Assembly (NCBI RefSeq): GCF_009928685.1
Contig: NZ_WWEO01000042.1
Coordinates: forward strand, 186,001-250,000
DNA length: 64,000 nt
Direction: 5' to 3'
DNA from: Mucilaginibacter agri
GTDB taxonomy: Bacteria > Bacteroidota > Bacteroidia > Sphingobacteriales > Sphingobacteriaceae
Shown: in pieces, positions 1 through 8,643 of the stretch
Numbering within the stretch: the stretch's first letter is position 1
Layout: each line of letters opens with the position of its first letter
Position numbers and translations under genes: made by a program
Notes under the pieces: generated by a model
The model's input: only the letters and a program-made list of their open reading frames with translations
Told to the model about the DNA's origin: nothing
The model's database searches: none

Positions 1-779
1 CTTATCAGGTTGGTTAATATCTGCCCTAAACGAACGGGATCACCAATTACGGCATCAGGCAAATCCTCGTCGGCCATTAGTTTAAGCTGGATATTTTTTT
101 CGTTGGCTTTTTGAAGCAGGGAGAGCCGTATGTTCGAAATAAGGTCTTTCAGATTAAAGTCCACGTTTTCAAATTCCAGTTTCCCGGCCTCTATTTTGCT
201 AAAATCGAGTATGTCGTTAATAAGCACTAACAGGTTTTCGGCAGAGAACTTCAACAGGTTCAAAAACTCCATTTGCGATGGCTTTGGATCTTGCTGAAGT
301 AGCAGGTGGGTAAAACCTATTACTGCATTCATCGGAGTACGAATCTCATGGCTCATTACCGATAAGAATTGCGACTTTGCCATTGCCGCTTTCTCCGCAA
401 CATCCTTAGCATGGATCAACTCTAACTCCAGTTCTTTAGCATTCATGATCTTCTCTTGCAAAAAGGAGATAATATTGATCATGTCGTCACCGGTTTCCGA
501 AAAATTTAGTGTGCTTTCGGGATCGAGGGCCTTAATGGCTTCTTTTAATTGCTGGATAGATTTGAGCTTTAGCTCATTCTGCTCGTGTAAGTCTGCTGTA
601 ACTTGTTGATACTCCTGCTCGCTGATATTAAACGCATGATCGGCGAGTTTTTTGGATTTATCGAAGTTATTGTACGAATTATTGATGGTGGTTAAAAATG
701 CTTTTATTACCTCATCGTTCTGGTAATCAACCGGAAGCTGTTTTGATATTTGTTTATTTAGGAGGTAATGATAATCCAT
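1..779 (-). CDS. Sensor histidine kinase, C-terminus cut by window edge
   Basis: The reverse strand is open from an ATG at 779 to the left edge. The first ~130 residues are helical and charged and carry no recognised sensor domain. A HisKA dimerisation helix follows with the phospho-acceptor motif MSHEIRTPMNAVIGF, and the start of a HATPase domain is seen (ILDFSKIEAGKL, then DPVRLGQILTNLI, the N-box region). The HEIRTPMN form is typical of hybrid kinases, so a receiver domain may lie beyond the edge. No transmembrane segment is visible, so the kinase is probably cytosolic. It begins 29 bases after the FIST gene stop and is probably co-transcribed with it, with the FIST protein acting as the input module. 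Confidence 0.9.
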   Translation of the reverse strand, partial: MDYHYLLNKQISKQLPVDYQNDEVIKAFLTTINNSYNNFDKSKKLADHAFNISEQEYQQVTADLHEQNELKLKSIQQLKEAIKALDPESTLNFSETGDDMINIISFLQEKIMNAKELELELIHAKDVAEKAAMAKSQFLSVMSHEIRTPMNAVIGFTHLLLQQDPKPSQMEFLNLLKFSAENLLVLINDILDFSKIEAGKLEFENVDFNLKDLISNIRLSLLQKANEKNIQLKLMADEDLPDAVIGDPVRLGQILTNLI

Positions 780-808
780 CTGTGCATTAATACGAAATTG
801 AAACTCAA

Positions 809-1936
809 TTAGTTCTCAGATAACGTCGTAATCGTCATCGTTTGGTTATGGAGTTCGCATTTAGAACTGCTGTTATAAGGCGATAATTCACCGTACGAAT
901 AAAAGCCCGTTATTTTAATGTGATCTCCAAGCGCTTCTTTGGCAATTAGAATTTCTTCGTCGGTACGTTCCTGTAATACGAGTTTGCGACCCACACAGCT
1001 CACCAAAATGGCTAATTGGGCGCTTTCAGTATCCGCATCGCCTGCAGCTTTTGCCGATGCGTCTATCAGTTTATCAAAATTAGCCTTCATTAATCTAACC
1101 TTACTTCCTTCGGGTAAATTGCCGGCAAAGGTCATAGATTTATTTTGTTCGTCGATATTTAAAATGGTACGCACTAGATTATCTGCCGAACCTGCGATGC
1201 GCAACGATATAGGGAATAGTAAGGCAGAGCCGGGAAGCTCTTTTACATAGTCGCCAAGATATTGTTTGTAAAGGTCGAGTGCATTTTTACCATCGATTTC
1301 ATAAAGCACGTTTTTATCAGACTTTGTAATGGTGCGTTCGGGACCAAACTCATCCCAGCCACCTGATGACCCGTGTCCAATCTGCAACTCATCACCATAA
1401 AAAGCCGTCAGGATGATGTTATCCTCTGATGCTGGCTCGTTTAGGCCAGTATAGGTACGGCTAAAGCGATCGGCATCGCCCGCCAGGCCGCCTGTAACCC
1501 GAACGCCTTCCGGGAGCTGGCTATTTATTCCCGCAATCAGGTCGCTGCCATTAATGTGCATGCCATCTGAAATCACAAAAACAAAACGTAAACCTTTGGT
1601 ATCTAATTTATTGACTAAAAAACTGCCAGCTGCATAGCTGCTCTCATGCTCCTTAACGGTGGTGACAACACTGCTTAACCGAGATTTTTCCAATTGAATA
1701 GCGCTTACCGCCACGCTATCATCAAAAACACTATCGTTAATAATTTCGCCCGCGGTGGATGCTAAAATGATATTGGCAGCAGGATAAGTGCTTTTCAGAT
1801 GCGTAAATATCTCGGGTTTTTGCACATATTCTGCCGAGCCAAAAGCAAGTACCAATTGACATTGCTTTGAATCAAAATCGGGTGACAAGTAATCGAGCCA
1901 TGTGCCGTTTAAATAGTGATGCTGCTGTATCTTCAT
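809..1936 (-). CDS. FIST domain sensory protein
   Basis: A 375-residue soluble protein with the FIST N-terminal domain followed by FIST_C. Supporting segments are the AFGSAEYVQ strand, the ILASTAGEI segment near residue 60, GGLAGDADRF near residue 150 and the FYSYGELSPY ending typical of FIST_C. FIST proteins are proposed to bind small ligands such as amino acids and to feed signal-transduction proteins. Here the gene is directly upstream of a histidine kinase on the same strand, which fits a ligand-sensing partner. There is no signal peptide. The ligand cannot be inferred from sequence. Confidence 0.88.
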   Translation of the reverse strand: MKIQQHHYLNGTWLDYLSPDFDSKQCQLVLAFGSAEYVQKPEIFTHLKSTYPAANIILASTAGEIINDSVFDDSVAVSAIQLEKSRLSSVVTTVKEHESSYAAGSFLVNKLDTKGLRFVFVISDGMHINGSDLIAGINSQLPEGVRVTGGLAGDADRFSRTYTGLNEPASEDNIILTAFYGDELQIGHGSSGGWDEFGPERTITKSDKNVLYEIDGKNALDLYKQYLGDYVKELPGSALLFPISLRIAGSADNLVRTILNIDEQNKSMTFAGNLPEGSKVRLMKANFDKLIDASAKAAGDADTESAQLAILVSCVGRKLVLQERTDEEILIAKEALGDHIKITGFYSYGELSPYNSSSKCELHNQTMTITTLSEN

Positions 1937-2020
1937 GAAAACAAACGGATTGAAATTTAGTGGCTATTGGTTAATGTAATTTAATTATATCATACGAAAC
2001 TTAGTTGTACAATGTTTAAT

Positions 2021-2047
2021 TATTATACACTCGCAGGTTGTATAATA
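2021..2047. promoter_or_regulatory. Inverted repeat in the gap between kdsB and the FIST gene
   Basis: TATTATACA (2021-2029) is exactly complementary to TGTATAATA (2039-2047), with a 9-base loop. It lies ~90 bp upstream of the FIST start and ~140 bp beyond the kdsB stop. It has no T-tract, so an operator is slightly more likely than a terminator. Nothing else was recognised in the 250-bp gap at 1937-2186. Confidence 0.35.
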
Positions 2048-2186
2048 CCCTAACATAATGCCACATAAATAAGTTTTTCGATTAATTTAAATACTGTTCA
2101 TCTTATTCATTACTTGGACGAATGAATATTGATGGACAATGAAAGACGAATGCAGATTTTGTCCTTTATTGGAACAAGGAAAATAT

Positions 2187-2915
2187 TTAACGTGGAAGTT
2201 TCAGCAGATCCTCCGGTGTATCAACGGCGTAGGTTTCCAGCTCGGTTTCGGCGGTTTTGATACGGTATCCATTTTCTATCCAACGCAGTTGCTCCAGACT
2301 TTCGGCTTTTTCTAATGATGAGATAGGCAATTTGGTGATCTGCTGTAAAATATCGGCACGATAACCATATACGCCTATATGCTTAAAATAGGTGAAGTGT
2401 TGCAGCCAATCTGCTGCTTGTTGCCCGCGGATATGCGGCAGGGGTGAGCGAGAAAAGTAAATTGCCTCAGCAAAACGATTAATGATCACTTTGGGTGAGT
2501 TGAAGTTATTTAACTCTTCTTCGGTTAAAATTTTCTTAATCAGGGTAGCGAGTTGAGTCTGAGGATCGGTAAAGCAAGCGGCTACCTTAGTTAGCTGTTC
2601 AGGGTCTATAAATGGTTCATCGCCCTGGATATTAATTATGACGTCGAATTCTGGATGGGTTAGGGCAACCTCGGCACAGCGGTCGGTACCGCTTTGATGC
2701 TCAGATGAAGTCATCACCGCTTTGCCGCCAAAGGCATGTACATGCTCAAAAATGCGGTCATCATCTGTAGCAACAATTACCTCGCTGATGGATGCACACT
2801 TCTTAGCCTGCTCATACACCCGCTGTATCATGCTTTTACCACCAATATCAACCAATGGCTTGCCTGGAAACCGAGTAGAAGCGTAACGTGCAGGAATAAT
2901 GCCGAGGATTTGCAT
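2187..2915 (-). CDS. kdsB: 3-deoxy-manno-octulosonate cytidylyltransferase (CMP-KDO synthetase)
   Basis: A 242-residue cytosolic enzyme that activates KDO with CTP to CMP-KDO, the donor for the inner core of lipopolysaccharide. The N-terminal nucleotide-binding loop IIPARYASTRFPGKPL, the VATDD segment near residue 50 and INIQGDEPFI near residue 95 are diagnostic. Length matches the family (~245). It is the last gene of a minus-strand run trpS - deoxynucleoside kinase - kdsB; the gap to the kinase is filled by a heptamer repeat. Confidence 0.96.
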   Translation of the reverse strand: MQILGIIPARYASTRFPGKPLVDIGGKSMIQRVYEQAKKCASISEVIVATDDDRIFEHVHAFGGKAVMTSSEHQSGTDRCAEVALTHPEFDVIINIQGDEPFIDPEQLTKVAACFTDPQTQLATLIKKILTEEELNNFNSPKVIINRFAEAIYFSRSPLPHIRGQQAADWLQHFTYFKHIGVYGYRADILQQITKLPISSLEKAESLEQLRWIENGYRIKTAETELETYAVDTPEDLLKLPR

Positions 2916-2926
2916 GTGAGGGATTG

Positions 2927-2998
2927 TTGTCGGTTGTCGGTTGTCGGTTGTCGGTCTGGTTGGAGCTTACTGACAACTCACAACTGACAACTGATAAC
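2927..2998. repeat. Inverted pair of four-unit heptamer arrays
   Basis: Four perfect tandem copies of TTGTCGG occupy 2927-2954. After a 16-base spacer, four near-copies of TGACAAC (TGACAAC, TCACAAC, TGACAAC, TGATAAC) occupy 2971-2998 and touch the stop codon of the deoxynucleoside kinase. The arms are largely complementary (GTTGTC against GACAAC), so a long hairpin can form between the two co-directional genes. Confidence 0.85.
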
Positions 2999-3612
2999 TA
3001 AAACAACCCGTGTATTTCGCGTTCTATTTTGTCTATGATGCTGGCCAGGTCTTCGGTTTTGTTGGCGAAGTCGAGGTTGTCTTTGTCGATAATAAGCAGT
3101 TTGCCTAATTTATAACCATCTATCCATTTCTGGTACTTCTCGTTCAGTTTAGAAAGGTAATCCAAACGGATACCGATTTCATACTCGCGGCCACGGCGCT
3201 GAATATTGTTTACAAGTGTTGGCACAGATGCTTTAAGGTAGATCAGCAAATCTGGTGGTTTAATAAATGAAGTGATATTCTCAAAAATGTTGTTGTAATT
3301 CTCAAAATCACGACCGGCCATTAAACCCATATCGTGCAAATTTTCTGCAAAAATAAAGGCGTCTTCGTAAATAGTACGATCCTGTATAACATCCTTGCCA
3401 CCGCTCTGTATGTCTACAATCTGACGGAAGCGGCTATTCAAGAAATAGATCTGTAGGTTAAAACTCCAGCGCTTCATGTCGCCGTAAAAATCTTCGAGGT
3501 AGGGGTTATTATCAACGGCTTCGTAAAGCGGTTCCCAACCATAATTTTTGGCCAGCAATTCGGTTAATGTGGTTTTTCCGGCTCCTATGTTTCCAACAAC
3601 GGCAATGTGCAT
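2998..3612 (-). CDS. Deoxynucleoside kinase (dCK/dGK/dAK family)
   Basis: A 204-residue salvage enzyme that phosphorylates deoxynucleosides at the 5' position with ATP. The P-loop is GNIGAGKTTL at residues 7-16. The family motif after it is WEPLYEAVDNNPYLEDFY; DRTIYEDAFIFA carries the DRS-like motif with a conserved acidic residue, and RRGREYE is the LID arginine region. Length is usual for bacterial deoxyadenosine/deoxyguanosine kinases. The exact substrate cannot be assigned. It lies between trpS and kdsB on the same strand, and both gaps contain heptamer hairpins. Confidence 0.92.
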   Translation of the reverse strand: MHIAVVGNIGAGKTTLTELLAKNYGWEPLYEAVDNNPYLEDFYGDMKRWSFNLQIYFLNSRFRQIVDIQSGGKDVIQDRTIYEDAFIFAENLHDMGLMAGRDFENYNNIFENITSFIKPPDLLIYLKASVPTLVNNIQRRGREYEIGIRLDYLSKLNEKYQKWIDGYKLGKLLIIDKDNLDFANKTEDLASIIDKIEREIHGLF

Positions 3613-3623
3613 GTTTGTTTTAG

Positions 3624-3720
3624 TTAATAGTTCATGGTTGATAGTTCATAGCCATTTTTCAACCGCGCATATCAACTTCAGCTAATATACACCATGAACT
3701 ATGATCTATCAACTATGAAC
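3624..3720. repeat. Inverted pair of four-unit heptamer arrays
   Basis: Left arm 3624-3651: TTAATAG, TTCATGG, TTGATAG, TTCATAG. Right arm 3693-3720: CATGAAC, TATGATC, TATCAAC, TATGAAC. The right arm is close to the reverse complement of the left, so the transcript between trpS and the kinase can fold into a long hairpin. The architecture (4 x 7 bases per arm) equals that of 2927-2998, but the words differ. Confidence 0.85.
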
Positions 3721-3725
3721 TTCTT

Positions 3726-4721
3726 TTAAAAATTCCTGAACCCAATTAGTTCTCTTACCTCTTTAATGGTGCGTTGTGCGCTTTCGCGGGCTTTGTCGGC
3801 GCCATGTTGGGCTACTTTACGCAGGTAATCGCTATTGGCGGCAATGTCGTTTATTTTTTCGCGTATAGGGGTGGTTGCAATAACCATGTCTTCAGCCAGT
3901 TGCTTTTTCAGGTCGCCGTAACGGATCTGCATTTTATTGTACAGGTCGTTAAAATGATCGTGCGTGTCTGGCGTAGATACTACCTTCATCAGGTCGAACA
4001 GGTTTTGAATTTCCTGCGGCTTTTCCTGGTTCTCGCTAGTGGGGCCGCTATCAGTAACTGCGCGCATCACCTTTTTGCGGATAACTTCAGGTGAATCTGA
4101 TAAGTAGACCGCGTTGGCTTCACCTTCGGATTTACCCATTTTCCCTTTACCATCAAGTCCTGGTATTTTAATCAAACTCTCGCCAAAGCTAAAAGCATAG
4201 GGCTCTGGAAAGTATTCGTTATTATATAAGCGGTTGAAGCGATTGCCAAATGTGCGCGCCATTTCCAGGTGTTGCTCCTGGTCTTTACCCACTGGCACTT
4301 TGATGGCTTTGTGAATTAAGATATCTGCCGCCATTAATACCGGGTAAGTAAGCAGGCCGGCGTTAACATTATCTGGGTTGGCGCGTACTTTATCTTTAAA
4401 AGATGTAGCACGTTCCAATTCGCCCAAATAGGCATTCATATTTAAATACAAGTATAGTTCAGATACCTCGGGTACGTCGCTTTGGATGTATATAGTAGAT
4501 TGCTCTGGGTCAATCCCTGCCGCCAGATATTCAACTAAAACGTGCTTTACATTACCATGCAGGTCGCCTGGAGTAGGGTGCGTGGTTAATGAGTGCAGGT
4601 CGGCAATAAAAAAATAACAATTGTATTCGTGCTGCATTTTTACGAAGTTTTGGATAGCTCCGTAATAATTGCCCAGGTGTAATTTCCCGGTTGAACGAAT
4701 ACCGCTAACAACAGTTTCCAT
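3726..4721 (-). CDS. trpS: Tryptophanyl-tRNA synthetase
   Basis: A 331-residue class I aminoacyl-tRNA synthetase that charges tRNA-Trp. The HIGH-type motif is GKLHLGNYYGA at residues 12-22, and the KMSKS loop is GKMGKSEG near residue 200. The segment LTYPVLMAADILIH and the PVGKDQEQHLE motif are characteristic of TrpRS. Length is typical for the bacterial enzyme. A promoter-like TACTTTCG lies 7 bases before the ATG, back-to-back with the plsC promoter. Confidence 0.97.
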   Translation of the reverse strand: METVVSGIRSTGKLHLGNYYGAIQNFVKMQHEYNCYFFIADLHSLTTHPTPGDLHGNVKHVLVEYLAAGIDPEQSTIYIQSDVPEVSELYLYLNMNAYLGELERATSFKDKVRANPDNVNAGLLTYPVLMAADILIHKAIKVPVGKDQEQHLEMARTFGNRFNRLYNNEYFPEPYAFSFGESLIKIPGLDGKGKMGKSEGEANAVYLSDSPEVIRKKVMRAVTDSGPTSENQEKPQEIQNLFDLMKVVSTPDTHDHFNDLYNKMQIRYGDLKKQLAEDMVIATTPIREKINDIAANSDYLRKVAQHGADKARESAQRTIKEVRELIGFRNF

Positions 4722-4727
4722 AGGGTG

Positions 4728-4754
4728 CGAAAGTAAGGAATTTTTCTATTTTTG
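4728..4754. promoter_or_regulatory. Divergent -7 boxes for trpS and plsC
   Basis: On the minus strand TACTTTCG (4728-4735) sits 6 bases from the trpS ATG. On the plus strand TATTTTTG (4747-4754) matches TAnnTTTG exactly and sits 6 bases from the plsC ATG at 4761. Both transcripts would have almost no leader. No clear TTTG -33 box was found for either. Confidence 0.5.
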
Positions 4755-4760
4755 GTGGTC

Positions 4761-5501
4761 ATGAAATTGATATTGAAGAAAGCCCATACCTACTTTTACA
4801 TCTGCTGCGTTGCGTTAATATTTTGGATTCTCTGGCCTTTCTTATACTTCTGTTCGCGTAAGCCCTCGCGCTACCGGGGAATGAATTTCTTTCGGAAAAT
4901 ATGGGGTTTTAGTTCATCATTTTTGTCGGGCTTTTTTTATCGCATTAAATATGAGCAACCTATAGACTGGAGTAAAACCTATATTATTTGCCCCAATCAT
5001 ACATCTAACCTGGATATTACAAGCGCCAGCCTGCTAACCAAAAGCAATTATTGCTTTATGGGGAAAGAGGAGCTGCTCGATAGCTTTGTAACCCGAATGT
5101 TTTTTAAAACTATTGATATACCTGTAAATCGCGAAAGCAAAATGTCGTCGTTCCGTGCGTTTAAGAGTGCCGCCGAACGTTTACAGCAAGGAACCAGCAT
5201 TATTATTTTTGCCGAAGGAAAGATCCCAGACGTATATCCTCCATTTTTGCACGAGTTTAAAAACGGCCCTTTCAGACTGGCCATAGAGTTTAAAATCCCG
5301 ATAATTCCCGTAACTTCGTTAAACACGTGGCGAAAGCTTTGGGACGACGGCTTGCGTTATGGCAGCCGCCCGGGTATTTGCGATGTGTATGTACATAAGC
5401 CGATAGAAACGGCGCATTTGACGCTGGATGACGCTGATAAGCTAAGAGATGAAGTGTTTGGGTTGATGCAGCAAAAATTTGAAAAGCATGAAAATTACTG
5501 A
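4761..5501 (+). CDS. plsC: 1-acyl-sn-glycerol-3-phosphate acyltransferase
   Basis: A 246-residue membrane enzyme that acylates lysophosphatidic acid to phosphatidic acid. A hydrophobic N-terminal segment (YFYICCVALIFWILWPF) anchors it. The catalytic NHTSNLD block follows near residue 83, then the IPVNRES substrate-binding block and the FAEGK motif. The ATG at 4761 is chosen over an upstream TTG because it follows directly after a strong -7 box. Its last 14 bases overlap gatC, suggesting translational coupling. Confidence 0.9.
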   Translation: MKLILKKAHTYFYICCVALIFWILWPFLYFCSRKPSRYRGMNFFRKIWGFSSSFLSGFFYRIKYEQPIDWSKTYIICPNHTSNLDITSASLLTKSNYCFMGKEELLDSFVTRMFFKTIDIPVNRESKMSSFRAFKSAAERLQQGTSIIIFAEGKIPDVYPPFLHEFKNGPFRLAIEFKIPIIPVTSLNTWRKLWDDGLRYGSRPGICDVYVHKPIETAHLTLDDADKLRDEVFGLMQQKFEKHENY

Positions 5502-5823
5502 AGATACAGTTGATAAAATAGCCCACCTGGCCCGTTTAGAAGTAAATGCCAATGAGAAGGAACAGTTGATGGCCGATATGAGCCGGATACTTTCTTTTAT
5601 GGAGAAACTGAACGAGATTGATACCTCTAACGTAGAGCCACTGGTGTATATGACTGAAGAGGTAAATACCTTTCGCGAAGATGTGGTTAAGGAGGTTATT
5701 ACACACGAAGAAGCCCTGCAAAATGCACCTGAGCACGACGAGAATTACTTTTTAATACCGAAGGTTATAGAAACACGCGAGCATGCCGATGCTAAGACAG
5801 ATAAAAATGCAGGCCGGGTGTAA
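5488..5823 (+). CDS. gatC: Glutamyl-tRNA(Gln) amidotransferase subunit C
   Basis: A 111-residue subunit that stabilises the GatCAB amidotransferase, which converts Glu-tRNA(Gln) to Gln-tRNA(Gln). The N-terminus [17 protein letters not shown] and the central [22 protein letters not shown] are diagnostic. The start is the ATG at 5488, inside the end of plsC. The C-terminal ~15 residues (charged, after PKVIETRE) extend slightly beyond the usual ~95. gatA and gatB are not nearby, as is common in this phylum. Confidence 0.94.
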   Translation: MKITEDTVDKIAHLARLEVNANEKEQLMADMSRILSFMEKLNEIDTSNVEPLVYMTEEVNTFREDVVKEVITHEEALQNAPEHDENYFLIPKVIETREHADAKTDKNAGRV

Positions 5824-5870
5824 CATTTGGTAGATACCCGCAGTCAAAACCCGAAAAAACAACACCATAT

Positions 5871-6587
5871 ATGGAGCCACTAATTACAATTGATGATATC
5901 GGACGTAAATATGTAATCGGAGCGGAGGTAATTCACGCGCTGAAATCGGTATCATTAACAATTAATAAGGGCGAATTTGTGGCGTTAATGGGTCCGTCGG
6001 GCTCTGGTAAATCAACCCTCATGAATATTTTGGGGTGTTTGGATACACCAACCAAGGGCAAGTATGTGCTTAACAACATCGATGTAAGCCACATGACGGA
6101 TAACGATCTGGCCGAAGTGCGGAACAAAGAGATCGGCTTCGTTTTTCAGACCTTTAACTTGTTACCACGTAATAGCGCGTTAGATAACGTGGCTTTGCCG
6201 CTGGTATACTCGGGGGTTAATAAAGAGAACCGCGAAAAACGCGCTAAGGCTGCGTTAGAAAACGTAGGTCTTGGCCATCGTATAGATCACAAACCCAACG
6301 AACTTTCAGGCGGCCAGCGCCAGCGTGTAGCCGTGGCGCGTGCCCTCATAAACAATCCTTCTATTATTCTGGCCGATGAACCTACAGGTAACCTGGATAC
6401 CAAAACTTCGGTGGAAATTATGGGGCTGTTGGAAGATATCCATGCTAAAGGAAATACCATTATCCTCGTAACCCACGAGGAGGATATAGCCCTGCATGCC
6501 CACCGCATTGTACGTATGCGCGACGGCTTAATTGAAAAGGATTACGCCAACGAGAATATTGCGAAGGTTGAGAGAGAAGTGGTTTAA
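5871..6587 (+). CDS. ABC transporter ATP-binding protein, MacB/LolD type
   Basis: A 238-residue ATPase. The Walker A motif is GPSGSGKST near residue 42, the Q-loop is in [12 protein letters not shown], the signature is [15 protein letters not shown], Walker B is [12 protein letters not shown], and the switch histidine is in LVTHEE. The DEPTGNLD form and the N-terminus place it with MacB/LolD ATPases, which energise FtsX-like permeases rather than solute channels. No permease is adjacent; the MacB-like permease at 11855 is the nearest candidate partner, 5 kb away on the same strand. Confidence 0.93.
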   Translation: MEPLITIDDIGRKYVIGAEVIHALKSVSLTINKGEFVALMGPSGSGKSTLMNILGCLDTPTKGKYVLNNIDVSHMTDNDLAEVRNKEIGFVFQTFNLLPRNSALDNVALPLVYSGVNKENREKRAKAALENVGLGHRIDHKPNELSGGQRQRVAVARALINNPSIILADEPTGNLDTKTSVEIMGLLEDIHAKGNTIILVTHEEDIALHAHRIVRMRDGLIEKDYANENIAKVEREVV

Positions 6588-6593
6588 GATTTA

Positions 6594-6621
6594 GAAGCAA
6601 GAATCGAGAGTCAAGAATCAA
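6594..6621. repeat. Four-unit heptamer array after the ABC ATPase
   Basis: GAAGCAA, GAATCGA, GAGTCAA, GAATCAA in perfect register, starting 7 bases after the stop codon at 6585-6587. No inverted partner was found in the short gap. Confidence 0.7.
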
Positions 6622-6710
6622 GACCTTTCTATAAATCATTATATAAATTCCCAAGTCTCATAAGCACTTATTTCAGGACTAATCTTCCTCTATTTATAGG
6701 GATTTTTATA

Positions 6711-6718
6711 TATTTTTG
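6711..6718 (+). promoter_or_regulatory. TAnnTTTG -7 box
   Basis: TATTTTTG matches the Bacteroidota -7 consensus, ~50 bases before the lipoprotein ATG at 6770. The -33 element is not a clear TTTG. Confidence 0.4.
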
Positions 6719-6769
6719 CAATCAACTACGTTAGTTATAGTATTGATTATAGGGAATTTATTGGTTCTT

Positions 6770-7522
6770 ATGAATTTAAACCGGTTGAGGGATTTTTTGC
6801 TGTTGCTGCTACTATCTGTGTTGTTTGTTTCTTGTGCAAAAGTTGACGGTACAGACACCCCGACAACAACAGATGCTCAACTTATCGTTTCTTTCTCGAG
6901 CGCAGGGATACCATTGTCGAGCACCGACTCCATGATCACTTATTTTACCAGCAGTAAAGATACCATCCGCAGAAAGGCAGTAAGGGGAGGAAGTTTCTAT
7001 AGCGTTTCATATACCGGTTTGCCAAGCGGTAGCTATCAGGCGCTATGTAAGGTTTATACCAATGCCGATACTACCAACACCCAATATATGTATCGCTATT
7101 CTACAAATATTACTACCACAGCAGGTACTACTTTAACAGGTCCAACCAACAAGGCCTATGATCAATGGGCGGCCAGTTTTTATTTTTATAACTCCACCTA
7201 TAATCTTACTGCTGCCATTGCCAAAACACCAGGTGATCCTTACTATGAGATTAACGCATTAACCACACTGCCCTATAAATACATTTATTTAAGTCGCAAC
7301 GTGTACGCAACTTCATCAGACAGTGTGCAGTATGTAGTGAAATACGGTAACTCTATTATCAAAACAGCGGGCTACAAAGGCTTTCATTCTAATCAAACCG
7401 ATTTCGCCAGTTTTGCCAAAGCTTCTGTAACCAGCTATAATGCGGGTGATTGTTCCTTCGAGCTTTACAATGAGGTATCTGATCAGTACAAGGTGCTTTA
7501 CAGCAAAGTATTCAAATTTTAA
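6770..7522 (+). CDS. Putative lipoprotein, function unknown
   Basis: A 250-residue protein with a lipoprotein signal: a hydrophobic leucine run and then the lipobox LFVSC, so it is probably anchored in the outer membrane or exported to the surface. The start at 6770 is chosen because it gives a normal signal peptide and follows a -7 box; an in-frame TTG further upstream would overlap that promoter. The body is rich in Thr, Ser and Tyr with alternating beta-type segments, suggesting Ig-like sandwich domains; this is inference. No family was recognised. Its stop overlaps the stop of the convergent chitinase by 3 bases. Confidence 0.7.
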   Translation: MNLNRLRDFLLLLLLSVLFVSCAKVDGTDTPTTTDAQLIVSFSSAGIPLSSTDSMITYFTSSKDTIRRKAVRGGSFYSVSYTGLPSGSYQALCKVYTNADTTNTQYMYRYSTNITTTAGTTLTGPTNKAYDQWAASFYFYNSTYNLTAAIAKTPGDPYYEINALTTLPYKYIYLSRNVYATSSDSVQYVVKYGNSIIKTAGYKGFHSNQTDFASFAKASVTSYNAGDCSFELYNEVSDQYKVLYSKVFKF

Positions 7523-8526
7523 TAACGGTAAGGCTGCATAGTAGCGCAAGAGCATACGCAGTTTGGATCAGACACTCCTAATTTTTTCAGGAAATATTGA
7601 TAAAAACCAATGCGGTCATTCATGTTGTACATGTTTTCGCCGTGATTGCACTCTACTTCGCCATTTACAATATTAATGATCATACCGAAGCCTGGTTTAC
7701 GGCCTTTTGCGGTATCGTTAGCATTTGGCTGCCATTTGCCGGCCATCACATCATGTGCCGATGGTTTCTTGGTTTGAGGAGTCATCCAGAAATAAATAGC
7801 TGTTTTGAAGGCTACTACCGGATCTGTTTCAACCAATGCCGGATTGTTCAATAACACTTTACGATCGCCGAAAATGCAATCAGAGGCGTAGCCGTAGTTA
7901 CCATTATAGCTAATCTGCATCGGCCCGCGGCCATAATAAAGTTGTCCCTTTACAGGGGGATATTCGTCGCTATCGCCATTGTAGGGTAGGGTGGTATTGT
8001 TTTCGTGTATCAGCATTAAGCCATCATTGTAAGCCCCATTTTCGCCATGACGGGTTTCGTGAGCAATTTGAGCAAAAAATGCAGCCAGTTCCCTTTTATT
8101 ACTAGCAACATCCTTTTCGGCGCAAAAGCCACTGTAGTCGATAGTATAAGTGCTGTCGGGTTTTACTTTGGCCCAGGCCTCGTTCCAATCAGGGTCCTGA
8201 CGAACGATAGCAGTTTTGCCTGTTGACTTGTCTGTGCGTACCAGTTGATAAACAGACACCGCACGGCGTGTTACTTTAACTTTAATATTAGCCAGATCGT
8301 TAGCCGCTTTTATGAAAGCGGCATAAGTGTAAAACTTATCGCGCTGTGGAAAAAGATCATTAAACTGTTTTTCGTTAATCAACGTAGAAATAGACGGTCG
8401 TGCGGGGGGCTCGACTGCTTTTTCAGCAGGGGCTTTTTTTTCTGTGTAGCCACAGCTTACTGTTCCAATAAGCAATGCACCGAATAACAGGGAATTAAAT
8501 TTTATGGTTAAAGCGGACAATTTCAT
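7519..8526 (-). CDS. GH19-family chitinase, lipoprotein
   Basis: A 335-residue glycoside hydrolase of family 19, which cleaves chitin or related N-acetylglucosamine polymers with inversion. The catalytic acid lies in FAQIAHETRHGENG (an HET motif typical of GH19), and the family signature YYGRGPMQISYNGNYG follows. PVVAFKTAIYFWMTP and GKWQPNANDTAKGRKPGFG match the C-terminal lobe, and a cysteine-rich tail (CVCSC) is present. The N-terminus has a lipobox (IGTVSC), so the enzyme is membrane-anchored outside the cytoplasm. It stands alone; no other chitin gene is in the window. Confidence 0.9.
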   Translation of the reverse strand: MKLSALTIKFNSLLFGALLIGTVSCGYTEKKAPAEKAVEPPARPSISTLINEKQFNDLFPQRDKFYTYAAFIKAANDLANIKVKVTRRAVSVYQLVRTDKSTGKTAIVRQDPDWNEAWAKVKPDSTYTIDYSGFCAEKDVASNKRELAAFFAQIAHETRHGENGAYNDGLMLIHENNTTLPYNGDSDEYPPVKGQLYYGRGPMQISYNGNYGYASDCIFGDRKVLLNNPALVETDPVVAFKTAIYFWMTPQTKKPSAHDVMAGKWQPNANDTAKGRKPGFGMIINIVNGEVECNHGENMYNMNDRIGFYQYFLKKLGVSDPNCVCSCATMQPYRY

Positions 8527-8546
8527 AAGTAAGTGCTATTTTAATA

Positions 8547-8558
8547 GGATTATAATCC
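8547..8558. promoter_or_regulatory. 12-bp perfect palindrome upstream of the chitinase
   Basis: GGATTATAATCC is a perfect palindrome 20 bp upstream of the chitinase ATG. A second near-palindrome (AAATGT-AA-ACATTT) lies ~15 bp further, in the gap between the divergent chitinase and adenosyltransferase genes. Operator function is inferred from position only. Confidence 0.3.
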
Positions 8559-8643
8559 CTGCGTTTAGTTTAAAAATGTAAACATTTAAATAATTATTCA
8601 CATCTGCTAAAAAACAGCGCAAAATTATTTAATTGCATTAACT

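Noticed and set aside
2736-2987. Plus-strand frame inside kdsB and its repeat
   Set aside because: Antisense shadow of a conserved gene; its C-terminus is translated heptamer repeat.
8527-8643. Cobalamin riboswitch upstream of the adenosyltransferase
   Set aside because: The gap is 117 bases, too short and without the B12-box type conserved sequence.
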